From contig CM044956.1 of assembly GCA_024516035.1 (NCBI GenBank), forward strand, positions 52,255,316 to 52,319,315: a DNA stretch of 64,000 nt. Direction: 5' to 3'. Origin of the DNA: Bactericera cockerelli (lineage: Eukaryota; Arthropoda; Insecta; Hemiptera; Triozidae). The notes under the pieces are model-generated. The model saw only the letters and a program-made list of their open reading frames with translations. It had not been told where the DNA came from and did no database searches. The first letter of the stretch is position 1. Every line of letters starts with the position of its first letter. The translations under genes and the position numbers were made by a program. Positions 46,520 through 55,390 of this stretch are shown piece by piece.

Positions 46520-46561
46520 GGTTATTATTATTATTATTATTCAGTAGACCCCGCCCATGAT
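46520..46561 (-). repeat. Left part of the partial-exon repeat unit split by the LINE
   Basis: A TTA run and then CAGTAGACCCCGCCCATGAT. This continues at 51506 on the other side of the LINE with ATGAT duplicated, which defines the insertion site precisely. Confidence 0.9.
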
Positions 46562-46650
46562 TCAATGTATTTATTTATTGTAATAATAAAACAGATGTTG
46601 ACCTTACAATGGCTGATCAACATCCAATTACTTATAATCACATAACAATT

Positions 46651-46673
46651 AAAAAAAAATAATAATAATAATA

Positions 46674-46725
<52 letters not shown>
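46651..46725 (+). repeat. A/TAA tract flanked by a 10-bp direct repeat, in the LINE 3' UTR
   Basis: CATAACAATT occurs at 46641-46650 and 46726-46735. Between them lie A9, a (TAA)n stretch, 49 A residues and one G. This looks like a retroposed tail with almost no body, inserted opposite to the LINE. Confidence 0.75.
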
Positions 46726-46819
46726 CATAACAATTTATTTTAAAATAAAGAAAGAGAGAAATATGATGTGCTAGACAGATTATAGACAGATTATACCAAC
46801 TTATACAAAGTTTAAGTTA

Positions 46820-49663
46820 TTATAGGTTGAGAATATCTCTGAGAATGCGAATGAAAGTGCTTTCGCAATCAGAAAAATCAAGAGCTTCATATAAGTTGGC
46901 ATTGTGCATGTATCTATTCAGAGGAATAAGTTTTGACATATTGTCTGATGGTAAGTAGAAATGTTGTACATGTCGAGCTACTAACCTAGGTACAAACATA
47001 TTAATGTTTTCCAATAAATAACCACAATCAATTGTACATTTCAAAAGTTTAAACAGAAAAGAAATTTCTTTAAATATCCTCCTAGGTTTTAGTGGAGTAA
47101 GTTTATAAACCACACTAGACACAGAGTATGATAGAGAACGTCCAAATTTTCTATATGTTAGTAATCTAAGGAAGTTCTTTTGTACTTTCTCGATCATGTC
47201 AGTATTAACGATACCCAAATCCCCCCAAACCTCAGAACAATATTCCAAACGTGACCTCACAAGAGCATTATAAAGAACCGTATGACTGAGGGGGTTAGTA
47301 AATTGCTTAGTAATCCAGATAACAAGAGAAGAGGTTCTCTTGGTTTTACATATCATATCATGAACATGATCATTAAAAGTAAGTTTAGTATCAAACATCA
47401 CCCCAAGATCAACATGTACTTCCTTTCTACTAATAGGTACTGAATCTATATTATAAAGGTAATTTAATGTTATAAGTTTCCTAGTGTATGACATTTGTAC
47501 AATTTTACTAGCATTAATTTTCATGCCATTATCCAAGCACCAAATAACAAAAGAATCTATGTCTTGTTGCAACAGATCAGCATCATCATCATTACTAATC
47601 TGTCTCCATATTTTAACATCGTCTGCAAAAATTTCAAAAAAGCAATTTTTTAGGACATGTTTTACATCGTCAAAAAACAATATGAACAAGAGTGGTCCAA
47701 GGTTTGACCCTTGGGGTACCCCACAAGGGACCCTAAAACGTGAAGAGTAAGTATTGCCTACTTTGACAGTTAAATGCCTCTCACCCAGATAGCTTTTGAA
47801 GAAATTTTGATATGTTGAACTGAGACCAAAATTTTCACCTAATTTTTTAACAAGTAGTCTATGATTTACTAAATCAAAGGCACGGCTAAGATCAAAATAA
47901 ATGACGTCACATTGCTTCCTATTTAGTACATTAGGTGCAATGAAATGCAGAAAAGAGACCAGATTGGTGACAGTAGATCTACCTTTGAGAAACCCATGTT
48001 GGTGAGGGCTCAACATATTTTTAACATGAAAATTAATGTTATTAAATATAATTTTTTCAAACAGTTTACAGAAATTGCAAAGCAATGATATAGGTCGAAA
48101 GTTCTGTACAGATGATAAATTCCCTTTTTTAGGTACAGGTATTACCACAGCAGTTTTCCAAGCACTAGGAAAATTTCCGGTACTAAGTGACAAGTTAAAT
48201 ATTTTACATAGAATTTTTGCTGCTGGTACAATACAGGCTTTCACAACAAAAGATGGAATATTATCACTGCCAGCAATAAACGAAGATTTTAGAGACTTGG
48301 CAGCACGAATAATATCAGTTTCTAAAACTTGGGGAGGATTTAAGTTGATGTGACATAAGTTTAAAAAAGAATGTGAAACATTAGGTTCAGATGATGATTC
48401 ATAAATAGAATGAAAATATTCAGCAAATTTGTTAGGTAGTTCCTCAGAGGGCACTACATTACCTTCATGAACAATATTGAGCTCATGTGTGCCTTTATAT
48501 TTTAGTTTTGCATAACGCCAAAAAAATTTAGGGTTATTTTTAAGATCATTCTCAACTTTAAAATTTATGTGTCTCTCGTCCCTCTTATAGAGTCTCTTAC
48601 ATAATTTTCTGAAAAATGAAAATTTGCTCCTATAAACATCATTGTTTGGACATTTTTTCATTTTACGATGCCATCTCTGCTTAAGTTTTAACTTGTTAAT
48701 TAGTTCATAGGAAAACCAATATGGGAATCGAGATGGTCTAACAATTTTGTTTGGTATGAACTCATCAATACCAAGACAAAAAGCAGTTGTAACATCATTT
48801 ACTAGTTCATCTACATCATCACATGTCAGCGTATTGTACTCATAGTTCCGTAGATAATTGTACAATCCAGGATAATCACCACATGAAAATTTTTTCTTGC
48901 TAAATGGTATAAAATCATCATTGAATAAATTTACAAGTAATACAATAGAAATAAGTAAGGATGGGTGTTGAGAGTCGAGACTTACAAGAGAATGATCAGC
49001 ACTGCTAGCAACAGTGCATTGGTCACCCAAGTCTGAGAATACAAGATCTAATAAATTATCACTAGAATTAAGCCTAACATAATTTTGTTGTTCAATATTA
49101 AGTGACATAATAGCAGAATACAGCAAATCAGACTTCCTTTTAATATTGCCATCATAATGATAACTAAAACCAGCTTCCCAATTGAATTTAGGAACATTAA
49201 AGTCACCTAGTAACAAAAGTTTTGCAGCAGTAATATCTATATTTTCAATCAGAAACTCATAGTAGTTCTTGAGTAATTGAATACTTATATTAGGTGGAAG
49301 GTAATGGTTACCTATTAATATATCGGAGTTTTCACTAAGGTGTATTTTGAGCCAAACACATTCTACACCATTGAAATCCAGCTCAAATACCCTTACTACT
49401 TTCAAACATTTTTTAATTGCAATGAGAACGCCCCCACCTCGCGTAACTTCAGGAGAATAGAGCCTGTCTTTCCTATAAACATAGTATTCATTGGTGAAAT
49501 AATTACTACTGTAGAAATCCTGGCTAAGCCATGTCTCTGTCAGGCAAATAATATCAAAATCAGATCCTACTAGATTACTTAAAAATTCATTTTGTTTAGT
49601 CCTAAGACCTCTACAGTTTTGATAGTAGATATTAAGTTTTTTTAATTTAGGTTTCCCTGACAT
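46820..49663 (-). CDS. LINE ORF2: endonuclease and reverse transcriptase
   Basis: 947 codons, uninterrupted. Residues ~8-230 are an apurinic-type endonuclease: YYQNCRGLRTKQNEF, ICLTETWL, LLLGDFNVPKFNW, LLDLVFSDL and ADHSLVSLD give the N, E, D, N, D and H boxes in order. Residues ~500-780 are a reverse transcriptase: VIPVPKKGNLSSVQNFRPIS, HQHGFLKGRSTVTNL, DVIYFDLSRAFDLVNH, CGVPQGSNLGPLLFILFFDD and EIFADDVKIW, where FADD is the catalytic box. No RNase H domain follows. The C-terminal region has LVRSRLEYCSEVWG. In target-primed insertion this protein nicks DNA and copies the element RNA. The ATG lies 7 nt past the ORF1 stop, which suggests termination-reinitiation. Confidence 0.95.
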   Translation of the reverse strand: MSGKPKLKKLNIYYQNCRGLRTKQNEFLSNLVGSDFDIICLTETWLSQDFYSSNYFTNEYYVYRKDRLYSPEVTRGGGVLIAIKKCLKVVRVFELDFNGVECVWLKIHLSENSDILIGNHYLPPNISIQLLKNYYEFLIENIDITAAKLLLLGDFNVPKFNWEAGFSYHYDGNIKRKSDLLYSAIMSLNIEQQNYVRLNSSDNLLDLVFSDLGDQCTVASSADHSLVSLDSQHPSLLISIVLLVNLFNDDFIPFSKKKFSCGDYPGLYNYLRNYEYNTLTCDDVDELVNDVTTAFCLGIDEFIPNKIVRPSRFPYWFSYELINKLKLKQRWHRKMKKCPNNDVYRSKFSFFRKLCKRLYKRDERHINFKVENDLKNNPKFFWRYAKLKYKGTHELNIVHEGNVVPSEELPNKFAEYFHSIYESSSEPNVSHSFLNLCHINLNPPQVLETDIIRAAKSLKSSFIAGSDNIPSFVVKACIVPAAKILCKIFNLSLSTGNFPSAWKTAVVIPVPKKGNLSSVQNFRPISLLCNFCKLFEKIIFNNINFHVKNMLSPHQHGFLKGRSTVTNLVSFLHFIAPNVLNRKQCDVIYFDLSRAFDLVNHRLLVKKLGENFGLSSTYQNFFKSYLGERHLTVKVGNTYSSRFRVPCGVPQGSNLGPLLFILFFDDVKHVLKNCFFEIFADDVKIWRQISNDDDADLLQQDIDSFVIWCLDNGMKINASKIVQMSYTRKLITLNYLYNIDSVPISRKEVHVDLGVMFDTKLTFNDHVHDMICKTKRTSSLVIWITKQFTNPLSHTVLYNALVRSRLEYCSEVWGDLGIVNTDMIEKVQKNFLRLLTYRKFGRSLSYSVSSVVYKLTPLKPRRIFKEISFLFKLLKCTIDCGYLLENINMFVPRLVARHVQHFYLPSDNMSKLIPLNRYMHNANLYEALDFSDCESTFIRILRDILNL

Positions 49664-49670
49664 TTAAGAA

Positions 49671-50807
49671 CTAGACAGTGACATGTGCGGTAGCAGAAGG
49701 TACACTATTGTCATCAGGCGCGGGAGGTACAGGTGTTTTGTACAGCTTGTCATCTCTCAAGGGACCCAAGAATGGCTTGAATAGGATCCCCTCAGGCCAG
49801 ATGACAGAACTGTTAACTATTTCAAATTTATCTTCCGGAACTTTGACATGGAAAGACGCATAGTGATCATTGTTATTTCGTGTTTTTAAACGTACAACCT
49901 CAACATTGGTTATTGAGATCTCATTAGATAGGTAAGACTTCAAATCCTCTTCAGTGATAGTGGGAGTGACACGAGAGATGAAGATAGCTCGAGTGCGAAC
50001 TTTCACTGGTTGAACAGCCTTAATGAGAGCAGAGGAACGAATACCGATCTGTGCAATGCGGTTAGGTTTAGGTGGAACTTTATTCACATTATGAGATCCA
50101 GATTGTTGAAAAGCAGGAGAAATTTTCTTCATGTTGGTTTTTTTATGAGACACAAGAGTGAAGCCATCAGGATTATTATTACTTCTGGGTCCTTGCGCAG
50201 AACTGTGTTGAACATTTTTATGTTGACCATTTTTATGTTCCTGTACTCTTTGAGCATTACTGCTCTGAGTCAGAGTCTGACTGTAGGAGACAGGAAACTG
50301 TTGTTGACCATTACAAATAGGACCAGGGTGGGCAGATGAGTTCTTTAGTGCAGAGTTAATAGAATTCTTTGAGGAAACTGCACGGTCACCTGGAGGAACA
50401 TGTGATCCCCCTCTAACATCCATTTTTGAACTGAGCAGTAATTTCAATTCTTCATTTTGTTTTAAAAGAATAGCCACACTACTAGTTAGACTATCCACTT
50501 GAGCAGACAATTTAGCCAACTGAGCTGACATCAGATTAAAATCCACATGATTATCAGATGAGCAACATACTTGAAGGCAAGACTTGGTTCCATCAGTGCC
50601 AGGTCCCCGGGACTGAAGAGTCTCCAGACTAGTACAAATCGCACATTTGAAGCTTTCGGCCTCATAAACAAAGTTATCATCATCATTAGCAGCAGATTTC
50701 ACACATTTTGTATGCACAAATTTCTCACAGGTAGAACATTGAATTTTGTTGTGACCGTTTTTCACAGTACCATCACAATATGAACAATTTGTAGACATTA
50801 GAGACAC
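49671..50807 (-). CDS. LINE ORF1: PHD-finger RNA-binding protein
   Basis: 378 codons. Residues ~8-60 form a PHD-like zinc finger, CSYCDGTVKNGHNKIQCSTC then EKFVHTKCVK and FKCAICTS (C-x2-C, C-x2-C, H-x2-C, C-x2-C). Residues ~90-125 are a leucine-rich heptad stretch (LMSAQLAKLSAQVDSLTSSV), a possible oligomerising coiled coil. The middle is Ser/Asn/Gln-rich. Residues ~270-350 (RAIFISRVTPTITEEDLKSY to FKPFLGPLR) look like an RRM-type fold. PHD fingers in ORF1 are described for CR1-group elements. The likely role is a nucleic-acid chaperone in the element's ribonucleoprotein. Confidence 0.9.
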   Translation of the reverse strand: MSLMSTNCSYCDGTVKNGHNKIQCSTCEKFVHTKCVKSAANDDDNFVYEAESFKCAICTSLETLQSRGPGTDGTKSCLQVCCSSDNHVDFNLMSAQLAKLSAQVDSLTSSVAILLKQNEELKLLLSSKMDVRGGSHVPPGDRAVSSKNSINSALKNSSAHPGPICNGQQQFPVSYSQTLTQSSNAQRVQEHKNGQHKNVQHSSAQGPRSNNNPDGFTLVSHKKTNMKKISPAFQQSGSHNVNKVPPKPNRIAQIGIRSSALIKAVQPVKVRTRAIFISRVTPTITEEDLKSYLSNEISITNVEVVRLKTRNNNDHYASFHVKVPEDKFEIVNSSVIWPEGILFKPFLGPLRDDKLYKTPVPPAPDDNSVPSATAHVTV

Positions 50808-51505
50808 TAATATCTATAGGTAGTAGGTAGATATGATTATTTTCACACTCACATCTTCACTAGATTGGAAATGTTTGTACAGTTTTTATTTCTTAAGTTA
50901 GAAAATCGAAAAAATGAAAGAATTTTTAAATTTTCAAAATTCCCAGTTTAAAAGAATGTTCGGTTTTGAGCTCGTTGGAGATGTGTCTGTGCGCTACTGC
51001 GCAGACTCCTGAGGTCGCTTCGTCCACACTTCAGCACTTTATTGTGTTTAAAGATCGAAAAATTTATTTCAGGTTCCTGGCCCTTTGTTTATTTCTGAGC
51101 AGAGCCACGAAATGAAAAATAAGTTATTTTAAGATGATTTTATGATCCAAATTTTAATGAAATTACTAAACACAAAGCACTTACGAACACTTTTTAAACA
51201 GAGAGTTCACTATTTATGAAAATGTTAGCTGCTTTGATCCATTTCGAATCATGTATTTAAGTATTAAGCAGAATATAAACCACTGATATTTTGAGGTTAT
51301 TCCGTAACATATTTTAAAGTTTTCACAATAAGTAAGGAATTATCGCTAAGCTCACAACTTTTCAGCTAGAATAGTGAAAACTAGACAAAATTAAGTAAAA
51401 TCACTCACAATTCTGTTTAAATTCACTTTAAATTCCATATTTAAGACACTTTTTACGGGAGCAGAAAAATTTCAACCTGCCACCGTTAAGGCTCGTCCAC
51501 ACGAT
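50808..51505 (-). promoter_or_regulatory. LINE 5' UTR with presumed internal promoter
   Basis: 698 bp upstream of ORF1 on the minus strand, beginning ATCGTGTGGACGAGCC. LINE 5' UTRs normally carry an internal promoter, but no specific motif is claimed. Confidence 0.5.
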
Positions 51506-53145
51506 ATGATGATCATGCAGATGGGGATCACTATCATGAGGGAGTGCTGCAGCCAGAACACACAGGTCTCTAGGGGGAGCTGGGGGGGGGGGGGGTTATT
51601 ATTATTATTATTATTCAGTAGACCCCGCCCATGATGATCATGCAGATGGGGATCACTATCATGAGGGAGTGCTGCAGCCAGAACACACAGGTCTCTAGGG
51701 GGAGCTGGGGGGGGGGGTATTATTATTATTATTATTATTATTATCATGTCAACCTGCAATATATATCCTGATCTGGAATTTTCTCTTGGCCCTAGTACTT
51801 TTATTAATCTAGTTAAAAATTTGTTAATTGATTAAGGCCAACCTCTATCTATACTTACGAGTACTTTAAATCAATTATTACTGCCCATGTACTTGTCAAA
51901 CATCTTATGCAGGTACATCAGTACATGTCTGTCAAGCATTTTTTTTATTTTTTATTATACGTACTTTTTACATTTTACTATTTACCTTTCTTAAATTTTA
52001 TAACTCATGTTTATATCTATACTTGTCTTATAGTGAGTAGCATATAATAGGTTGATCCCCATTTATTGTGAGGGAATCAACTGTTTGTTTTTCACTTTAA
52101 ATAAATAAATTCAAATTCAAATTCAAATTATTATTCAGTAGACCCCGCCCATGATGATCATGCAGATGGGGATCACTATCATGAGGGAGTGCTGCAGCCA
52201 GAACACACAGGTCTCTAGGGGGAGCTGGGGGGGGGGGGGGGGGTTATTATTATTATTCAGTAGACCCCGCCCATGATGATCATACAGATGGGGATCACTA
52301 TCATGAGGGAGTGCTGCAGCCAGAACACACAGGTCTCTAGGGGGAGCTGGGGGGGAGGGGGGGGGGGGTTATTATTATTATTATTCAGTAGACCCCGCCC
52401 ATGATGATCATGCAGATGGGGATCACTATCATGAGGGAGTGCTGCAGCCAGAACACACAGGTCTCTAGGGGGAGCTGGGGGGGGTTATTATTATTATTCA
52501 GTAGACCCCGCCCATGTAGATCATGCAGAGGGGGATCACTATCATGAGGGAGTGCTGCAGCCAGAACACACAGGTCTCTAGGGGGAGCTGGGGGGGGGGG
52601 GGTTATTATTATTATTATTCAGTAGACCCCGCCCATGTAGATCATGCAGAGGGGGATCACTATCATGAGGGAGTGCTGCAGCCAGAACACACAGGTCTCT
52701 AGGGGGAGCTGGGGGGGGGGGGGGTTATTATTATTATTATTATTCAGTAGACCCCGCCCATGATGATCATGCAGATGGGGATCACTATCATGAGGGAGTG
52801 CTGCAGCCAGAACACACAGGTCTCTAGGGGGAGCTGGGGGGGGGGGGGGGTTATTATTATTATTATTAGTATTCAGTAGACCCCGCCCATGATGATCATA
52901 CAGATGGGGATCACTATCATGAGGGAGTGCTGCAGCCAGAACACACAGGTCTCTAGGGGGAGCTGGGGGGGGGGGGGGGTTATTATTATTATCATTATTC
53001 AGTAGACCCCGCCCATGATGATCATACAGATGGGGATCACTATCATGAGGGAGTGCTGCAGCCAGAACACACAGGTCTCTAGGGGGAGCTGGGGGGGGGT
53101 TATTATTATTATTATAAACTAGACCCCGCCCATGTAGATCATTAT
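51506..53145 (-). repeat. Tandem array of partial TMEM164-like exons with splice acceptors
   Basis: About ten units of ~105-125 bp. Each unit on the minus strand is a C-run, CAG, then the first ~90 nt of the exon at 46324-46503 (CTCCCCCTAGAGACCTGTGT to GCGGGGTCTACTG), then a run of AAT. Units begin near 51506 (remainder of the split one), 51614, 52132, 52257, 52384, 52497, 52618, 52743, 52873 and 52998, with a truncated one at 53118. Copies differ mainly in the lengths of the C and AAT runs and in a few bases (for instance GTAGATCATGCAGAG in two adjacent units). In the exon's frame each copy meets a stop (TAC TGA) where the real exon has TAC TGC. Confidence 0.93.
51747..52131 (+). mobile_element. 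Retroposon 3' fragment inside the exon array
   Basis: A ~385-bp non-array segment starting ATGTCAACCTGCAATATATA and ending CACTTTAAATAAATAAATTC then a TTCAAA-type short tandem tail. It looks like a 5'-truncated LINE 3' end inserted between two array units. Confidence 0.65.
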
Positions 53146-54426
53146 TATTTCATTCCTTATTAATAAAGACAAATACAGGGTTAGCATAAAGACTACTATT
53201 TATAAAAGGTCCTTTCATTTAAGATTCATAAGCTTGTGGCCACCCAGCTACTCATTCTTCCTGACGAGATACTACGTGTGGACCCTGTAACATCCAATTG
53301 TTACAGGGAAAAAATACTACCCTGCTGAAGATCGAACCCAGGGCACTGTGCGTGCAAGTCAAATACGATTCTCCATCCAATCATCTTGTGACTACATTAT
53401 AACGAACAGAAATTAATTAATTTATATGTACAATGTACAAGGAGTATATGAGAAAATAGATATCTAATAATAACAATCTTTAGTGGAAGGTAATCACCAG
53501 GCAAGGTTAATGCTTAAAGCAATTTCTACCACCTAACCCTCAGAGTCCAACTATTATGTGGTCTCAAATTCAAATTAATGAGGAAAAATTCATGCACAAA
53601 AACAGAAGTACGAGTACATAAAAAGTTAGATCTACCAAAGAGTCTTATTATTATTATTATGTGGCCACATACTCAAATAAACGAGGAAAAATTCATGCAT
53701 CTATTACAATTCGTGGGATTCATTGTAATAGATGCATTGTCATTAGGTTTTACTGAAAGGAAATTTGAAATTTTCAGTTGTTACTGTAAGTATAGAATTA
53801 GATGATGAAATACAGGTAATACACTATAGTTTATAGTAAGCAGTTCTGTATAAGAAGGTACTGTTTTCCGTATTGTTACATCCACTCGAATTTCTACCAG
53901 GGCAATCAATAGGAGAGAGTAACACCTTTCCTGATCATATTGATGGTTGTCAATATAATTCACTGGGAGTATCCTCTTACAGCTAGGACAATCGTTTGTT
54001 TTTCATTCCAAATTATTAGTTAACTACAAAAAAATACAATAACATAAATAATTAATTGATAGATTTTTTTACAATATTCTAATAGATTTATTTTTGGATT
54101 TATTTATTTAATAACAGGATAACATATTATATGTACAAAAGGTATTTTTCCTAAGCTAGAGCTTTTCAGAAATTTTAAATAAGAAAACCATAGTTTTGGT
54201 TGCTTGGATAACCATAGTTTTGGTCTCTATAATATTTGGTGCAATAAATCTTGAACAAAATGCAGAAGTCATTTACTGCTATTTGAGGTGTTGATTACGA
54301 ATTTGACATTAATTTTTACCTTTGAGTCACCAGTGGCTTTTGGTCCTGTTCCCATGCCTAATATGAAAAGGAAAGTCGTGTGATGTTTACACCACATTTT
54401 TTTTCTCTCAATATCTATAATTTATC
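53146..54426. other. Probable intron or intergenic DNA with SINE fragments
   Basis: 53240-53365 (-) is a decayed family E SINE and 53465-53605 (-) a family D SINE body. A second GAGGAAAAATTCATGCA follows at about 53680. 54320-54357 is a possible small exon (separate entry). Nothing else recognised. Confidence 0.5.
54320..54357 (-). other. Candidate 38-nt exon
   Basis: On the minus strand TTTCCTTTTCATATTAG precedes GCATGGGAACAGGACC, and the segment ends CTCAAAG followed by GTAAAAATT. This is a plausible acceptor and donor pair 38 nt apart, on the same strand as the TMEM164-like gene. One frame reads MGTGPKATGDSK. I cannot match it to a known protein, so it may be chance. Confidence 0.25.
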
Positions 54427-54493
54427 AGTACTTTCATGTATATTGTATAATATTTACCAATTGTAAATATTATACAATATACATGAAAGTACT
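54427..54493. repeat. Perfect 31-bp palindrome with 5-nt spacer
   Basis: 54427-54457 and 54463-54493 are exact reverse complements (outer AGTACTTTCATG, inner AATATTTAC), separated by CAATT. It ends 22 bp before the target duplication of the BEL element. Confidence 0.97.
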
Positions 54494-54520
54494 TTTGACG
54501 CGATATGTCTACAATGTCCC

Positions 54521-54891
54521 TGTTCCCGCCGCGCCGTGTACCTACAACCTACTATTAAATCTGGCCGCAAGAAAACTGTAATTGGTTCAATGAAAATTCG
54601 GGCAGACCAGTTCTCTGGCAGAAGCGCTCCAACAAACAACGTATCATTCTAGCGTAATAATATCTTTCCAAAGTTTTTCTTCCAATAAATAAAGTATAAC
54701 CAAGTTTGAATACAGAAGTTTGTAGCCTATTTTTGCCAGGAATTCACATAAGGTCAGCACCAACTATTTTTGGTCAGCACCACTCATTTTGGTCCTTGGA
54801 TCAAACATTTTTGGTCCTTCGAGACGGACCATCATTTGGTTCTTCGAGACGGATCAAACATTTTTGGTCCTTCGAACCGTGGATCTATCCA
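54521..54891 (+). repeat. BEL 5' LTR
   Basis: Starts with TG and ends about CTATCCA. It contains AATAAATAAAGTATAACC as a likely polyadenylation signal. The last third is built of diverged copies of ATTTTTGGTCCTTCGA, whose number differs from the 3' LTR, hence ~371 against 358 bp. Confidence 0.8.
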
Positions 54892-54899
54892 GTTCCTGT

Positions 54900-55390
54900 T
54901 CCCGTTTCATCTCCACCCGGAGTGATTCCTGGTTTCCTGTATCGGCTCCGCCTGGAGTGCTGCTGGATTCCTGTTTGTTCCCGTCTCATCTCCGCCCGGA
55001 GTGATTCCCCGTTTCCTGTATCGGCTCCGCCTGGAGTGCTGCTGGATTCCTGTTTGTTCCCGTCTCATCTCCTCCCAGAGTGATTCCTGTTTCCTGTATC
55101 GGCTCCGCCTGGAGTGCTGCTGGATTCCTGTTTGTTCCCGTCTCATCTCCTCCCGGAGTGATTCCTGTTTCCTGTATCGGCTCCGCCTGGAGTGCTGCTG
55201 GATTCCTGTTTGTTCCCGTCTCATCTCCTCCCGGAGTGATTCCTGTTTCCTGTATCGGCTCCGCCTGGAGTGCTGCTGGATTCCTGTTCGTTCCTGTCTC
55301 ATCTCCACCTGGAGTGATTCCTGTTTCCTGTATCGGCTCCGCCCGGAGTGATTCCTCGTTTCCTATATCGATTCCGCCCGGAATTAATTG
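54900..55390 (+). repeat. 78-bp tandem repeat in the BEL leader
   Basis: TATCGGCTCCGCCTGGAGTG recurs at 54940, 55019, 55097, 55175, 55253 and 55331. Spacing is 78-79 bp, then a partial copy 35 bp on. 78 is a multiple of three, so long frames open on both strands here, but none is needed to explain the element. Confidence 0.92.

Larger units (their letters stand above)
46562..51505 (-). mobile_element. Full-length CR1-like non-LTR retrotransposon, both ORFs intact
   Basis: The ends are fixed because the element splits a known repeat unit. ATGAT lies at 46557-46561 and again at 51506-51510, and the unit resumes with GATCATGCAG. On the minus strand: 5' UTR of 698 bp, ORF1 (378 codons), 7-nt gap, ORF2 (947 codons), 3' UTR of ~258 bp, ending AATAAATAAATACATTGA without a poly(A) tail. 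Intact frames and unambiguous ends suggest a young, possibly still active copy. The PHD-type finger in ORF1 and the lack of RNase H favour the CR1/L2 group over Jockey. Confidence 0.9.

Noticed and set aside
51472..51759. 95-codon frame with poly-Ile, poly-Pro and poly-Asn tracts
   Set aside because: A wrong-frame reading of the exon array through its C and AAT runs.
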